The notes: generated from the sequence alone by a model not told the origin. A stretch of 34,457 bases of DNA from an uncultured Gemmatimonadota bacterium (GCA_937867645.1 CALMKE010000174.1:1-34457), one strand, 5' to 3'; counted from the stretch's first letter, positions 17,844 through 27,223 are shown. Program-made: numbers and translations.

Positions 17844-19658
17844 TCAGTTCCAGAAATCCCATCGCACGCCGTATATCTGAATCGTGCGGACGAGAAAGCC
17901 GGGGACGATGTCGTGCTGGAAGCCGAACATGTTCCGGGTCTGGTATGTGAGCGCTGCGCGCATGATCCGGATCTCGAGCAGCGCCGACACGACGTGGCTC
18001 GCGATGGTCATCTCCGGCGTGCCCGCGCGCGTCGGGAAAGGAACCGCGGTCCGGTAGTCATATGCCACCCAGCTGCGAAGGCCGAAATCCCCGCGCGGGA
18101 ACCGCGACAGCCAGCGCGTCGCGAAGTTCAGCTCCGCGTGCGTCTGGTATTCCGGCAGATAGCTCTGCCCCGCTGCCCAGCGCGTGAAGTACGCGTCCGC
18201 GCCAATGCCGCGCCAGATCGCGCCACGCACGCCTCCGTAGGTCCCAGTCCGCGATTCCGAGCCCGCCGCAACGTACGCCGTGTCGTACATGGATGGCGCC
18301 CGGGTGTACACCGTATCGGAGTTGACGACTCCTCCATACAGCCAGGGCCCGAACAGGCGCAGCCCCGCTTCGGCCCGTATCGAGCGCGAATCGGGCACGA
18401 CGGCGCGCGGCCCCTCCGCCGTGAGCTGCGAGATCCCGCCAGCGAGGGCGAGGAAACGCAGTGGCGTGAAGCGCACGTTCGCGTCCGCTCGGCGAACGTC
18501 CCGCTCCGCATCCGACTCGGCGAAAATCCCCGCCGCCAGCAGCCGCGTGTTGAACTCCGCCCGGCCGCTGATCGAGTTGTACGCTTCGCCGCGATAGCGG
18601 CGCAGCCGGTCGGTGAGCGTAATCGAGGCGCCCCAGCGATTGAAGCCGGCGGTCGCCACGAGCTGCGTGCGCGATCTCGTAGTGTCGGCCGTATCCGCCA
18701 CGAATCCCCGAGAGGCAATCTGCGCCGCGGTGATCGCCGGACTCGATTCCTTGATCTCGTGCGACGCCGCGACGAGCTCGATCCACGGCCCGGACCCTAC
18801 AGCGCCAAGCGATCCCCGGAGATAGGCGAGCGTCTGCATCGCCTCGTAAGGGGGGATCCCACCGGCGGTGAACGCGGCCTGCGGGTCCCGGTTGAAGTGC
18901 GAGCGATTGGCGGTGGCGTCGAGGCTCCACAGCCTGCGGCCGATTCCCACGCGGCCGAAAAGAGACAGCCCTCCCCCGCCTCCGCCGAATCTCGGATTCT
19001 GCGTGGCCGACTGTTGCGCGGCAAGCTGCAGGGCCTGGCCGCCGTTGAACCGCTTGCCGTAGAAGCCGCGGTAGATGTCGGTTTCTTCGTTGCCGGTAAT
19101 CACGTCCGTGCGCGTGTACGGCGTGGTGCGGTCCACGCGCCAGCTGCGCATGTGCACCCGGATCTCGCCAGCCGCGCGCTCGATCGCCAGCTCTTCCAGC
19201 GTCCAGATCTGAATCGCGGCGAGATCGTGCAGTCCTTCGTGCCGCGGGTCCATCGGGTCGAGCTCGACTCCGTCGTAGAAGAAGCGGATCCGCTCGAAGC
19301 TGCCGCTATGGGCGACCGTCTGCGGCGTCGCGATCCACCCCGAGCGGAACACCGTCAGCTCCGGGATTCGCTGCAAAAGGTCCGTCACCGTAAGCGCGCC
19401 GCTCGCGAACATCTCTTCCCTGTCCCAGCGGTATTGCGGCCCGATGTCGTACGTGGCCGGCGTGCGGATGCGCCCGATCTCAACCTTGATGGTGTCGCGC
19501 TTGACTGAATCCGCGCGCGCCGTGTCCGGCGGTGTCCTGGGCGGGATCGGCTGCTCGCTCGCGGGCGGGACGACCACCTGGGCGTAGAGGCGCGGCGTCG
19601 TCCACGGCGCCATTAGCACTGCGGCCCCGGCGATCGCGCCGAGGCGGGCGGGCTTCAT
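17844..19658 (-). CDS. Outer-membrane protein with TonB-receptor plug domain and beta-barrel
   Basis: The 604-residue product starts with a signal peptide (about 1-26, cleavage after LYA) and a Pro-rich linker. It then has a plug-like domain at about residues 85-165 (LTVTDLLQRIPELTV, FFYDGVELDPMD, IQIWTLEELAIERA). The rest alternates polar and hydrophobic residues with many aromatics and ends in an aromatic-rich FWN, as expected for an outer-membrane beta-barrel. The barrel is small compared with classic TonB-dependent receptors and no clear TonB box is visible. Ligand unknown. It lies 10 nt downstream of pepA and 37 nt before yicC, so it seems co-transcribed with housekeeping genes. Confidence 0.78.
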   Translation of the reverse strand: MKPARLGAIAGAAVLMAPWTTPRLYAQVVVPPASEQPIPPRTPPDTARADSVKRDTIKVEIGRIRTPATYDIGPQYRWDREEMFASGALTVTDLLQRIPELTVFRSGWIATPQTVAHSGSFERIRFFYDGVELDPMDPRHEGLHDLAAIQIWTLEELAIERAAGEIRVHMRSWRVDRTTPYTRTDVITGNEETDIYRGFYGKRFNGGQALQLAAQQSATQNPRFGGGGGGLSLFGRVGIGRRLWSLDATANRSHFNRDPQAAFTAGGIPPYEAMQTLAYLRGSLGAVGSGPWIELVAASHEIKESSPAITAAQIASRGFVADTADTTRSRTQLVATAGFNRWGASITLTDRLRRYRGEAYNSISGRAEFNTRLLAAGIFAESDAERDVRRADANVRFTPLRFLALAGGISQLTAEGPRAVVPDSRSIRAEAGLRLFGPWLYGGVVNSDTVYTRAPSMYDTAYVAAGSESRTGTYGGVRGAIWRGIGADAYFTRWAAGQSYLPEYQTHAELNFATRWLSRFPRGDFGLRSWVAYDYRTAVPFPTRAGTPEMTIASHVVSALLEIRIMRAALTYQTRNMFGFQHDIVPGFLVRTIQIYGVRWDFWN

Positions 19659-19668
19659 GCTGCTCGCG

Positions 19669-21138
19669 TCAGCTCGCCCGGCCCCGGACGAACTCGACGA
19701 ACGTCCCGACCGGCACGCCCGTCGGCCCCTTCGGCAGCGCGACGAGATCGGTCTCCGAGTATGCCGTTCCCGCGATGTCGAGATGAATCCACGGCATTCC
19801 TTCCGTGAACTCCTTGAGGAACATCGCCGCGGACGTCGAGCCCGCCGCGCGTCCGCCTGCGTTCTTCATGTCGGCGACGTCGGACTTGATCAGCTCCTTG
19901 TACTCGTCCCACAGCGGCAGCGGCCAGCCGGGCTCGCCGGCGCGCTTGCCCGCGTCGATGACTTCCGTCACGAGCGCGTCGTCGCTGCTGAACACGCCGG
20001 TGGCGATGTGCCCCAGCGCGATGACGACCGCGCCGGTGAGCGTCGCGGCATCTATCGTCACCGCCGGCTTGAAGCGCTGCACGTACGACAGCAGGTCAGC
20101 GAGCACCATGCGCCCTTCGGCATCGGTGTTGACCACCTCGATGTATTTGCCGAGGTGGCTGCGGACGACGTCGCCCGGCTTGAACGCTGTGCCGGACGGC
20201 ATGTTGGTGGTCGCGCCGATTATCCCGATGACGTTCACCTCGAGCTTCATGCGAGCGATGGTCTCGATTGCGCCGAGCACGCCCGCGGCGCCGCACATGT
20301 CGAACTTCATCAGCTCCATGTTCTGCGGCGGCTTGATGGAGATGCCGCCGGAGTCGAAGCACAGTCCCTTGCCGATCAGAGCGATCGGCGCCGAGCCGTT
20401 CTTCGCGCCATTGTACTTGAGCACGATGAGCTTGGGGTCCTGCGGCGTTCCCTGCGCGACGGCGAGGAACGAGCCCATCCCCTCTTCCTGCATCTCGGTT
20501 CTGCCCCAGACAGTCACCTCGAGCCCGTGCCGCGCCGCGATGTCGCCCGCGGTGCCCGCGAGATACTCGGGCGTGCACAGGTTGCCGGGCATCATGGCCA
20601 GGCGGCGCGCGAGCGAATGCCCTTCGGCCAGCGCGAGTCCGTTGGCGAGCCCGCGCTGCAGAGGCGGCGAGTCGGCGACGGCGATGGTTGCCGAAGCGAG
20701 CTGGGCGCGCCGCTCGTTCTCCGGTGGGAGCGTCTTCGTTTCGGTGTAGTCCCACGCCCCCGCGGAGAGCCCCAGCGCGACCGCCTCCACTTCCCGCTCG
20801 TTCAGCTCGCCGCCGTACCACGTCAGCTCCGCGGCGCCCAGCTTGTTCGCCTGCCGCGCGGCGATCGCGGCCGCTCTGCGCAGCGCGCCCGGCCGATCGG
20901 ATACAGCTCCCATGCCGACGAGAAGAACCATGCGCGGCCCGGACGCTCCGCCCGAGAGCAGCAGCGTCTCGTCGCGCGCGCCGCGGAAGTCGCGGCTGCT
21001 CGAAGCGCGCGCGATCGCGCCACCCAGCGCGGCGTCCAGCTCGCGGGCCTCCGCCGTCAGCTCGGTGGTATCGCCCAGCGCGAGCGCCAGCAGCGGCGCC
21101 TTGTGCGCAGTGAGGCTGGGGGAGCCCAGCGTGATCAT
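19669..21138 (-). CDS. pepA: Leucyl aminopeptidase (M17 family)
   Basis: Di-zinc cytosolic aminopeptidase releasing N-terminal residues from peptides. The 489-residue product has an N-terminal Macro-like domain and the C-terminal catalytic domain: GKGLCFDSGGISIKP with the metal-binding Lys and Asp, KFDMCGAAGVLG, and the family signature NTDAEGRMVL. The ATG at 21138, 5 nt after the icd stop, is chosen. An upstream frame into icd gives only arginine-rich shadow sequence. Confidence 0.95.
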   Translation of the reverse strand: MITLGSPSLTAHKAPLLALALGDTTELTAEARELDAALGGAIARASSSRDFRGARDETLLLSGGASGPRMVLLVGMGAVSDRPGALRRAAAIAARQANKLGAAELTWYGGELNEREVEAVALGLSAGAWDYTETKTLPPENERRAQLASATIAVADSPPLQRGLANGLALAEGHSLARRLAMMPGNLCTPEYLAGTAGDIAARHGLEVTVWGRTEMQEEGMGSFLAVAQGTPQDPKLIVLKYNGAKNGSAPIALIGKGLCFDSGGISIKPPQNMELMKFDMCGAAGVLGAIETIARMKLEVNVIGIIGATTNMPSGTAFKPGDVVRSHLGKYIEVVNTDAEGRMVLADLLSYVQRFKPAVTIDAATLTGAVVIALGHIATGVFSSDDALVTEVIDAGKRAGEPGWPLPLWDEYKELIKSDVADMKNAGGRAAGSTSAAMFLKEFTEGMPWIHLDIAGTAYSETDLVALPKGPTGVPVGTFVEFVRGRAS

Positions 21139-21143
21139 GGGAT

Positions 21144-22385
21144 TCAAGCTGTCATCCCCGCGACGATCGCCTCTCCGAAATCGGAGGTCGAGACCTCGGT
21201 CGAGCCCGGCATCTGCCGCGCGAGATCGTACGTCACCCGCTTCCGCTTGATCGCGTTCTCGACGCCGCGCACGATGAGAGCCGCGGCCTCGTTCCACCGC
21301 ATGTAGTCGAACATCATCACGCCCGAGAGAATGACCGAGCCGGGGTTGATCTTGTTCTTGTTGGCGTACTTGGGCGCCGTGCCGTGCGTCGCCTCGAACA
21401 CCGCGAGCCCGTCGCCGACATTGCCGCCCGGCGCGATGCCGAGTCCTCCGACCTGCGCGGCGGCCGCGTCGGACAGATAATCGCCGTTGAGGTTCGGCGT
21501 CGCGAGCACCGCGTACTCCGACGGACGGAGCAGCAGCTGCTGGAACATGGAGTCGGCGATCCGGTCCTTCACGATCACGCAGTCCGCGCGAGACGCGCTG
21601 TCCTTGAGATCGGCTTCCGCGCAGGCGAGCTCGGAAAATTCCTCGCGGGCCAGCTCGTATCCCCAGTCGCGGAACGCGCCTTCGGTGAACTTCATGATGT
21701 TGCCCTTGTGCACCAGCGTGACGGACTCGCGCCCCTTCTCTATGGCGTGCTGGATCGCCATGCGGACGAGGCGCTTAGAGCCGAACTCCGACATCGGCTT
21801 GATGCCGATCGCGGAATTCTCCCGCATGTCTTTCTTCAGCTCCTTCTTGATGAAGTCGCGCAGCTTGTTGGCCTCCTCGCTGCCCGCCTTCCACTCGATG
21901 CCGGCATACACGTCCTCCGTGTTCTCCCGGAAGATCACGATGTTGATCTTCTCGGGCTCCTTCATCGGCGCGCCGACTCCCTCGAAGTACCGCACCGGCC
22001 GGATGCAGGCGTAAAGATCGAGCACCTGGCGGAGCGTGACGTTGAGGGAGCGGATGCCCCCGCCGACCGGCGTGGTCAGCGGCCCCTTGATTGAAACACG
22101 AAACTCCTGCAGAGCGTCCACCGTTTCCTGCGGCAGCCAGTCCTTGTATTGCGTGAACGCCTTTTCGCCGGCAAAGACCTCCATCCAGGCGACCTTCCGC
22201 TCGCCGCCGTAGGCCTTCTCGACGGCCGCATCGAACACGCGCTGCGAGGCCTTCCAGATGTCGGGGCCGGTGCCGTCGCCTTCGATGAACGGGATGATCG
22301 GATTGGAGGGTACTGACAGCTTCCCGCCGCGCCAGTCGATCTTCTCGCCGGCGGATGGGACGGTGGAGAGCTTATATGTGGCCAT
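21144..22385 (-). CDS. icd: Isocitrate dehydrogenase (NADP)
   Basis: Oxidatively decarboxylates isocitrate to 2-oxoglutarate in the TCA cycle. The 413-residue product is of the E. coli type: [34 protein letters not shown] (the Ser is the site phosphorylated by AceK in enterics), [14 protein letters not shown], the metal-binding [12 protein letters not shown] region, and [12 protein letters not shown] for coenzyme. No aceK is seen here. It opens the icd-pepA-OMP-yicC run, and mdh of the same pathway lies at the other end of the window. Confidence 0.96.
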   Translation of the reverse strand: MATYKLSTVPSAGEKIDWRGGKLSVPSNPIIPFIEGDGTGPDIWKASQRVFDAAVEKAYGGERKVAWMEVFAGEKAFTQYKDWLPQETVDALQEFRVSIKGPLTTPVGGGIRSLNVTLRQVLDLYACIRPVRYFEGVGAPMKEPEKINIVIFRENTEDVYAGIEWKAGSEEANKLRDFIKKELKKDMRENSAIGIKPMSEFGSKRLVRMAIQHAIEKGRESVTLVHKGNIMKFTEGAFRDWGYELAREEFSELACAEADLKDSASRADCVIVKDRIADSMFQQLLLRPSEYAVLATPNLNGDYLSDAAAAQVGGLGIAPGGNVGDGLAVFEATHGTAPKYANKNKINPGSVILSGVMMFDYMRWNEAAALIVRGVENAIKRKRVTYDLARQMPGSTEVSTSDFGEAIVAGMTA

Positions 22386-22433
22386 TATGCGTGCGCTGGT
22401 GGGACGTGTGGCGGAGCGTGACTCTGGCCGCCA

Positions 22434-22463
22434 AAGCTAGCCGGAGGATTAGCCTGCCGCCAA
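22434..22463 (-). promoter_or_regulatory. Candidate promoter for icd
   Basis: TTGGCG (22458-22463) and TAGCTT (22434-22439) are separated by 18 nt on the minus strand. The -10 box is identical to that of the HU promoter. A start near 22427 would leave a leader of about 40 nt before icd. The -35 is weak. Confidence 0.4.
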
Positions 22464-22491
22464 GCGCGCGCGGGCTGATACGCCGGGCGGC

Positions 22492-25131
22492 TCAGTCCTT
22501 CGACTTCATCGCGGCCTTGAACGGCTCGTAGTCGCGGAGCACGGCGAACTCACGGGTGCTGTGGAAGTGGCCGGTGTAAGGTTGTCCCTGAGCCAGCGCG
22601 TCGAGCAGAAACTGAACGGCTTCCCGCTTCTTTCCCTGGGCAGCCGCAATGCGCGCCCGTCCGACCATGTTCTCGCCGTGCTGGTACGGGCGTTGAACGT
22701 CGCCGAGAACCGCGGACAGCGAGTCGGCCCGGACGTTGTCACCGCAGCGCGCGGCGATCACGCCCGCCTGGATGATCCCAATGACCGTCGTGTCGTTCAC
22801 GCCGAGACTGTCGGACAGCCTGCGCGCTTCCGGACAGCGCCCGACATCGGCGAGAACAGAGGCCGTGGCGCGCCTGTTCCACAGCGCCCTGCGCTCGGCG
22901 GTCGGGCGGCGCTGCAGCCAGTCCAGCAGCTCCATGGCCATCGCGCTCGCCTCCTCGGGCCGTCCGTGAAACCCGAGCTCCGCTATCAAGGCTCCGAGCG
23001 CGCCGACGGCGTTGAACTCCGGCGGATTGTGCGACGTAAACAGCTCCTGCGCGACGTGCTGGACGTCTTCCGTGGATCCCTTTCGCGCACCGTACCGGAG
23101 GTTGCCGGCCAGCTGCTGCGGAAGGTCGGGGAAAGCCTGCGCCCACTTCTCCACAGTGCGCTTCTCCCGCCTGTCGTTATCCAGCATGTGGTACACAGCC
23201 GCGAGATTCGCGTAGTAGAACGTCGTCGGATACTTGTTCGGCCACAGCTCCTCGAGCCCCCTTCTCGCCTCCTGCAGCCGGTTGACGGGGATGGCGGCTT
23301 CGGCCGCGATGTACTGCGCGAAGCTCGAGGCCGGAGCGACTGCCACCAGGCGCTGCCCCGCGCGGTAGGCATCATTCCAGTTGCCGGCCACTCGTGCCTT
23401 CGCGCGATCGAGGTAGATCCGCTCGTACTCGGAGAGCTTTCGCGTCCCCTGCTCGAGCAGCGCGACTACCGAATCCGCCTCGGTCCACTGCGCGAGATTC
23501 GTATGGGCGTACGCCGACCGGACGAGCGGCGCGGCATATGATGGGTCCATCTTCGCGGCGCGCGCATAGTGGACGATCGCCTGCCGGTAGCGGTAGCGCA
23601 GGAATTCGTCCTCGCCGCGCATGAACTCGGTGTAAGCCTCGTAGCTGGGCGGAACGTCGGAAACCGCGAGACCAGTCGCTCTCCTGTTCGCCAGCGTCGC
23701 CATGCTGCCCATCACGCGCTGGCGGATTCCGTCGATCCCCACCATCGGACTGTCGATCGGAGCAGTCGACGGCTGCACATTCGCGAGCCGCGTGGCCGAG
23801 CGCGAGTCCAGCACGACGACCTGAAACTCCAGGGAATCGCCGCGACGATGGATCTCACCACGGATGATCCTCCCGGCGCCCGCCGCCATCGCGATCTCCC
23901 GCAGCCTGGCGTCGGTCAGCCCGTTCCCCGCCGTGGCGAGCGTTTGGAGAGAGTCCACGATGGCGACATCCGAGATGTTCGCTTCGGTCAAACCGCGGGT
24001 CACCCAGTCGGTCGCGAGCACGCCGAGATTGTCGAAGCGGCTGTCACCGGTCCGATTGCTGAACGGGGGCACGATCACGCGCGCGATGTCTAGATCGCCG
24101 TTGGCCATTTTCCCTTTGGCGATCATTCCGCCGGCCGCGAGGATTCCGGCGCCCACTACCGCGGCGGCGATCAGCGCGCGTGATCTCCTCGGCGCGCGAG
24201 CCGCGACCGGTACTGTGGCCGGCGGCGTCTCCCGTGCCGCGGTAGCCGGCATCGGGATCGTCCCGGTCGGGGTCATCCCAGTCGGGGTCAGCACGAAGCT
24301 GTCGAGAATGCGCAGCACGTCTTCGGCGCTTTGGGGACGATCGGCCGGCGACTTCTCCAGCATGCGCATGATCAGCGCCGAGAGCGATGGCGGAGTGCTG
24401 GCGCGCCGCGCCTCGATCGGATCCGGCTTCTCGATGGCGTGCGCCCGGAGCATCGCCTGCGGCGAGCGGTCGCCGAACATCTGCCGCCCCGTCAGCATCT
24501 CGTAAGCCACCGCACCGAGCGCGTAGATGTCGGCGCGATGATCCATGTGCGGGTCGGCGGTCGCCTGCTCCGGCGACATGTACGCGGGCGTGCCGAGCGC
24601 GACGCCCATGGACGTGAGCGAGTTCCCGGGATTCGTGGCAGCGCTCAGCGCTTTCGCGACGCCGAAGTCCATGATCAGCGCGTGATGCTTGGTGAGCATC
24701 ACGTTCTCCGGCTTGATGTCGCGGTGGACTACGCCATGCTCGTGAGCGTACGACAATGCGCTCGCCATGTCGCGCAGGATCTTCACCGCGTCAGGGATGG
24801 GCAGCTCGCCGTGCCGGATGAGTCGCGTGCGGAGCGAGTCTCCTTCCACCAGCGGCATCGCGTAGTACGGCAGCCCGTCCACGATGCCGGCGGAAAAGAG
24901 CGGGACGATGTGCGGATGCTGGAGCTGCGCGGCGAGCTGGATCTCGCGCCTGAACCGCTCGACGTTGACGGTGGCCGCGAGGTCGGGCGGCAGCACCTTG
25001 ATGACGACCTTCCGGCCGAGCGCGGTCTCTTCGGCGACGAACACGCGCGACATCCCGCCCCCGCCGAGCTCGCGGTCGAAGGCGTAGGTGCCGCCGAGTG
25101 TTTTTTGGAGTTGGTCGCGAAGCTCCGCCAT
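22492..25131 (-). CDS. Membrane-anchored Ser/Thr protein kinase with TolB/FlgO-like and TPR-like sensor region
   Basis: The 879-residue product has a cytoplasmic Hanks-type kinase domain at about residues 15-285. The glycine loop is GGGGMSRV (23-30), Lys45 sits in VVIK, followed by HRDIKPEN (136-142), DFG (155-157) and TPAYMSPEQ. A Pro/Thr-rich linker and one transmembrane helix (ALIAAAVVGAGILAAGG) follow. The extracytoplasmic half starts with a TolB-N/FlgO-like domain (ARVIVPPFSNRTGDSRF) and continues with TPR-like helices. I chose the ATG at 25131, where homology begins, over a TTG at 25185. It has the same architecture as the kinase at 31155-33566. Signal and substrate are unknown. Confidence 0.92.
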   Translation of the reverse strand: MAELRDQLQKTLGGTYAFDRELGGGGMSRVFVAEETALGRKVVIKVLPPDLAATVNVERFRREIQLAAQLQHPHIVPLFSAGIVDGLPYYAMPLVEGDSLRTRLIRHGELPIPDAVKILRDMASALSYAHEHGVVHRDIKPENVMLTKHHALIMDFGVAKALSAATNPGNSLTSMGVALGTPAYMSPEQATADPHMDHRADIYALGAVAYEMLTGRQMFGDRSPQAMLRAHAIEKPDPIEARRASTPPSLSALIMRMLEKSPADRPQSAEDVLRILDSFVLTPTGMTPTGTIPMPATAARETPPATVPVAARAPRRSRALIAAAVVGAGILAAGGMIAKGKMANGDLDIARVIVPPFSNRTGDSRFDNLGVLATDWVTRGLTEANISDVAIVDSLQTLATAGNGLTDARLREIAMAAGAGRIIRGEIHRRGDSLEFQVVVLDSRSATRLANVQPSTAPIDSPMVGIDGIRQRVMGSMATLANRRATGLAVSDVPPSYEAYTEFMRGEDEFLRYRYRQAIVHYARAAKMDPSYAAPLVRSAYAHTNLAQWTEADSVVALLEQGTRKLSEYERIYLDRAKARVAGNWNDAYRAGQRLVAVAPASSFAQYIAAEAAIPVNRLQEARRGLEELWPNKYPTTFYYANLAAVYHMLDNDRREKRTVEKWAQAFPDLPQQLAGNLRYGARKGSTEDVQHVAQELFTSHNPPEFNAVGALGALIAELGFHGRPEEASAMAMELLDWLQRRPTAERRALWNRRATASVLADVGRCPEARRLSDSLGVNDTTVIGIIQAGVIAARCGDNVRADSLSAVLGDVQRPYQHGENMVGRARIAAAQGKKREAVQFLLDALAQGQPYTGHFHSTREFAVLRDYEPFKAAMKSKD

Positions 25132-25186
25132 TCGTTCCGGGCCAGGGGCGGAGCTAATGTAGGACGCGCGCGGCCGGGCGGCCAAT

Positions 25187-25208
25187 GAAAAATGGCGCCT
25201 GGGGCGCC
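25187..25208 (-). terminator. Intrinsic terminator downstream of tRNA-Leu
   Basis: On the minus strand GGCGCC, loop CCA, GGCGCC is followed by ATTTTTC. The stem is 6 bp of pure GC and lies 29 nt after the tRNA 3' end. It separates the tRNA from the kinase gene. Confidence 0.6.
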
Positions 25209-25236
25209 GTCGCTGTCAGCAGTTGATTGCAGCTAG

Positions 25237-25320
25237 TACCCGGGACGAGAATCGAACTCGTAAGGCCCTAAGGCCGCGGGATTTTGAGTCCCGTGCGTCT
25301 GCCAGTTCCGCCACCCGGGC
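25237..25320 (-). tRNA. tRNA-Leu (anticodon CAA)
   Basis: 84 nt with an acceptor stem GCCCGGG / CCCGGGT, discriminator A, a D-arm TGGCGGAACTGGCAGACGC typical of leucine tRNAs, and an anticodon stem CGGGA/TCCCG around the loop CTCAAAA (anticodon CAA, reads UUG). A long variable arm of the class-II type and the T-loop TTCGATT are present. The CCA end is not encoded. Confidence 0.96.
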
Positions 25321-25347
25321 GACGTCCTGCAATCTAAGACATTCGGC

Positions 25348-25534
25348 AACTGCGGACTAAGGACTGAGGACCCATGCGGCCTCAGGACCAGGAGCAACCG
25401 AGGATCTACGATCAAGTGAGGACCGAGGATGAGCGGAACTGCGGGGGCTTCTCTCCTCTGTCCTCACTTAATCGCCGATCCTCGGTTGTAGTTAGTCCTG
25501 AGGCCGCATAGTCCTGAGTTCTCAGTCCTCAGTT
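25348..25534. repeat. About 180-bp hairpin repeat element, copy 1
   Basis: Two imperfect complementary arms of about 81 nt enclose a centre of about 24 nt. The outer ends carry GGACTGA-type heptamers. The inner arms share the blocks ATGCGGCCTCAGGAC, CAACCGAGGAT and AAGTGAGGAC with copy 2 at 28022-28201, which is in the same orientation. The right end reaches into the TAA stop of the Spy-like gene (25533-25535). The left end is 27 nt upstream of the tRNA. There is no coding sequence inside. Confidence 0.9.
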
Positions 25535-26060
25535 ACGGGCGCGGCGGGCGTCCGGTCCCACGCCGAGGCTGGCGGACGCCGCCACGCCGGCGCATGCCCT
25601 CGATCCGGTCGCGCAGCTCACCCTGCAGCCCGAGATACCTGGCGCGTTGCACGGGAGTGAGAAAGCGCGCGAGATCGCGCTGCTCCTGCTCGGTCATCGT
25701 CACGCGTTCGCGGTTCACGGCCATGATCTGGTCGAGCAGCGAGGCGACGCGCTGTTGATCGGCCGCGACGCCGGGTGAGAGCTGCTGCCGCAATTCGCGG
25801 CGCAGCCGCTCCTCGCGCTGCATCAGGTCGCGGCGGCGAAGCTCGAACCGGCGCTCGGCCTCCTGCAGCTGCTGCGCCTGCGCGTCGCTCAGCTGCAGCC
25901 GTTCCTTGACCACCGCGGCGATCCGCTGCCGCAGTTGTCCTTCGAGCGCGGCCCGGCGCTGCGCGGCGACGCTGTCGCGCGGCGGTCCCTGCTGAGCCGA
26001 CACCGCAGTGGACGCAACGAACATCGCTACGAAGGCGATCGCACCGATCTTTCGCATCAC
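25533..26060 (-). CDS. Spy/CpxP/CnrX-like periplasmic protein
   Basis: The 175-residue product has a signal peptide (about 1-22, cleavage after VSA). The mature part is a long charged, Gln- and Arg-rich helical protein with LSDAQAQQLQ and, near residue 140, an LTPVQ motif matching the LTxxQ signature. This family includes the chaperone Spy, the Cpx inhibitor CpxP and the metal sensor CnrX. Its start (GTG 26060, or the ATG next to it) overlaps the anti-sigma stop, so it belongs to the sigma/anti-sigma operon. A role in sensing envelope or metal stress is inferred from this context. Its stop codon is covered by the end of the hairpin element. Confidence 0.78.
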   Translation of the reverse strand: MMRKIGAIAFVAMFVASTAVSAQQGPPRDSVAAQRRAALEGQLRQRIAAVVKERLQLSDAQAQQLQEAERRFELRRRDLMQREERLRRELRQQLSPGVAADQQRVASLLDQIMAVNRERVTMTEQEQRDLARFLTPVQRARYLGLQGELRDRIEGMRRRGGVRQPRRGTGRPPRP

Positions 26061-26650
26061 AGCTCCTCCATTGCCACGGGCACAACGGGCTCGATCGCGA
26101 GCGGCGCGGCATCCGCGCCCGGCATCGCTTCGAGGGCCGCGACTTCCTGCATGAGCGCCACCAGCTCATCGTCGTCGAGCTGGCTCACGTCCCCGCCGAG
26201 GGCGAGCTGCACGGGCGCGCGCGGGGCGGCCGGCGCCTGCGTCGCCGCAACCGGCTGCGCGACGGCGGCCGGAGATTCGCCGGCAGCCGTAATCACCGGC
26301 GCTATGCCGGCGTCAGTAACGCCGGCGCTGTCACGCGTGGACCACAGTCCCACGACGCCGAGCACGACGATCAACGACAGCGCCGCGATCCGGCCGACGC
26401 GGGCGGGAATCCTGCGCGCGGCGAGCCGCCGCGCCGTGGACGCCTGCACGGCTTCCGCGATCCGCGCGGTGTTCATCGGCGGCGCGAGCCGCATGGCCGC
26501 GCGGACCGTCCGCAGAAGCTCGACTTCCGCCGCGCAGTCCGCGCACGCGCGCACGTGCTCCTGCACGCGCACGGCCTCGCCGGCCGCGAGCGTTCCGCTC
26601 ACCAGCTCCGGCAGAAGGTCCCTGATCTCGCCATTCACGCAGTCATTCAT
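26057..26650 (-). CDS. Zinc-finger (zf-HC2) membrane anti-sigma factor
   Basis: The 197-residue product has an N-terminal anti-sigma domain with the HxxxCxxC zinc motif (HVRACADC, about residues 31-38). One transmembrane helix (ALSLIVVLGVVGLW, about 88-103) is followed by an Ala/Pro-rich extracytoplasmic part with the acidic motif LDDDELVALMQEV. Such proteins hold an ECF sigma factor inactive at the membrane until a signal releases it. The gene overlaps the end of the sigma gene by 8 nt and the start of the Spy-like gene. Confidence 0.88.
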   Translation of the reverse strand: MNDCVNGEIRDLLPELVSGTLAAGEAVRVQEHVRACADCAAEVELLRTVRAAMRLAPPMNTARIAEAVQASTARRLAARRIPARVGRIAALSLIVVLGVVGLWSTRDSAGVTDAGIAPVITAAGESPAAVAQPVAATQAPAAPRAPVQLALGGDVSQLDDDELVALMQEVAALEAMPGADAAPLAIEPVVPVAMEEL

Positions 26651-27197
26651 CGCTCAAGTACTCCTTTACCGCACGCATCGCGTTGTGGTAATGAACCCGC
26701 GCGGCGCCCTCGGTGGTCCCGACGACTCCCGCTATCTCCCGGTACGACAGCCCCTCCGACACGCGCAGCGTGAATACCTCGCGCTGCGTCGGAGAGAGCC
26801 GCTCGATCGCTTCCCTTACCTGCTGCTCCGTCTCCGCCGCCACCATCGAGTCCAGCGCCGTGAACTCCGTCGCCGCGCTCGACTCGCTTACCGGCACCGA
26901 TGCCGGCGCCCGGCTGGCCGCGCGCCGCCTGTCCAGCACGAGACGGCGCGCGATGGTAAACAGCCACGTCCGGAGCGCGCTGTCGCCGCGAAAGGAATGC
27001 AGCGCGCCGAACGCGCGCACGAACGTGTCCTGCACCAGCTCCTCGACGTCCACCCGCTCGCCCAGGTTCACCGCGAACCGCGCAAGCGCGTCGCTGTGGC
27101 GGCTGACGATCGCCGTGGCCGCCGACGGATCGCCCTTCTTCCACCTGGCGACGAGCTCGCGATCAGCCTCATCGGCCGGGAGGGTTGCCTCGCTCAT
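26643..27197 (-). CDS. ECF-type RNA polymerase sigma factor
   Basis: The 184-residue product has sigma region 2 (DVEELVQDTFVRAFGALHSF and WLFTIARRLVLDRRR) and region 4 (LSPTQREVFTLRVSEGLSYREIAGVVGTTEGAARV, a helix-turn-helix). Regions 1 and 3 are absent, as in the ECF group. The ATG at 27197 is preferred. Another in-frame ATG nine codons upstream (27224) would place the start right at a heptamer array. It is the first gene of the operon with anti-sigma factor and Spy-like protein and is divergent from glpQ. Confidence 0.9.
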   Translation of the reverse strand: MSEATLPADEADRELVARWKKGDPSAATAIVSRHSDALARFAVNLGERVDVEELVQDTFVRAFGALHSFRGDSALRTWLFTIARRLVLDRRRAASRAPASVPVSESSAATEFTALDSMVAAETEQQVREAIERLSPTQREVFTLRVSEGLSYREIAGVVGTTEGAARVHYHNAMRAVKEYLSDE

Positions 27198-27223
27198 TAG
27201 CGCCAAACTTAAGGACGATGACA

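Noticed and set aside
21139-21297. Extended pepA start inside icd.
   Set aside because: The extra sequence is an Arg/Asp-rich shadow of icd. The ATG at 21138 directly after the icd stop gives a normal PepA.
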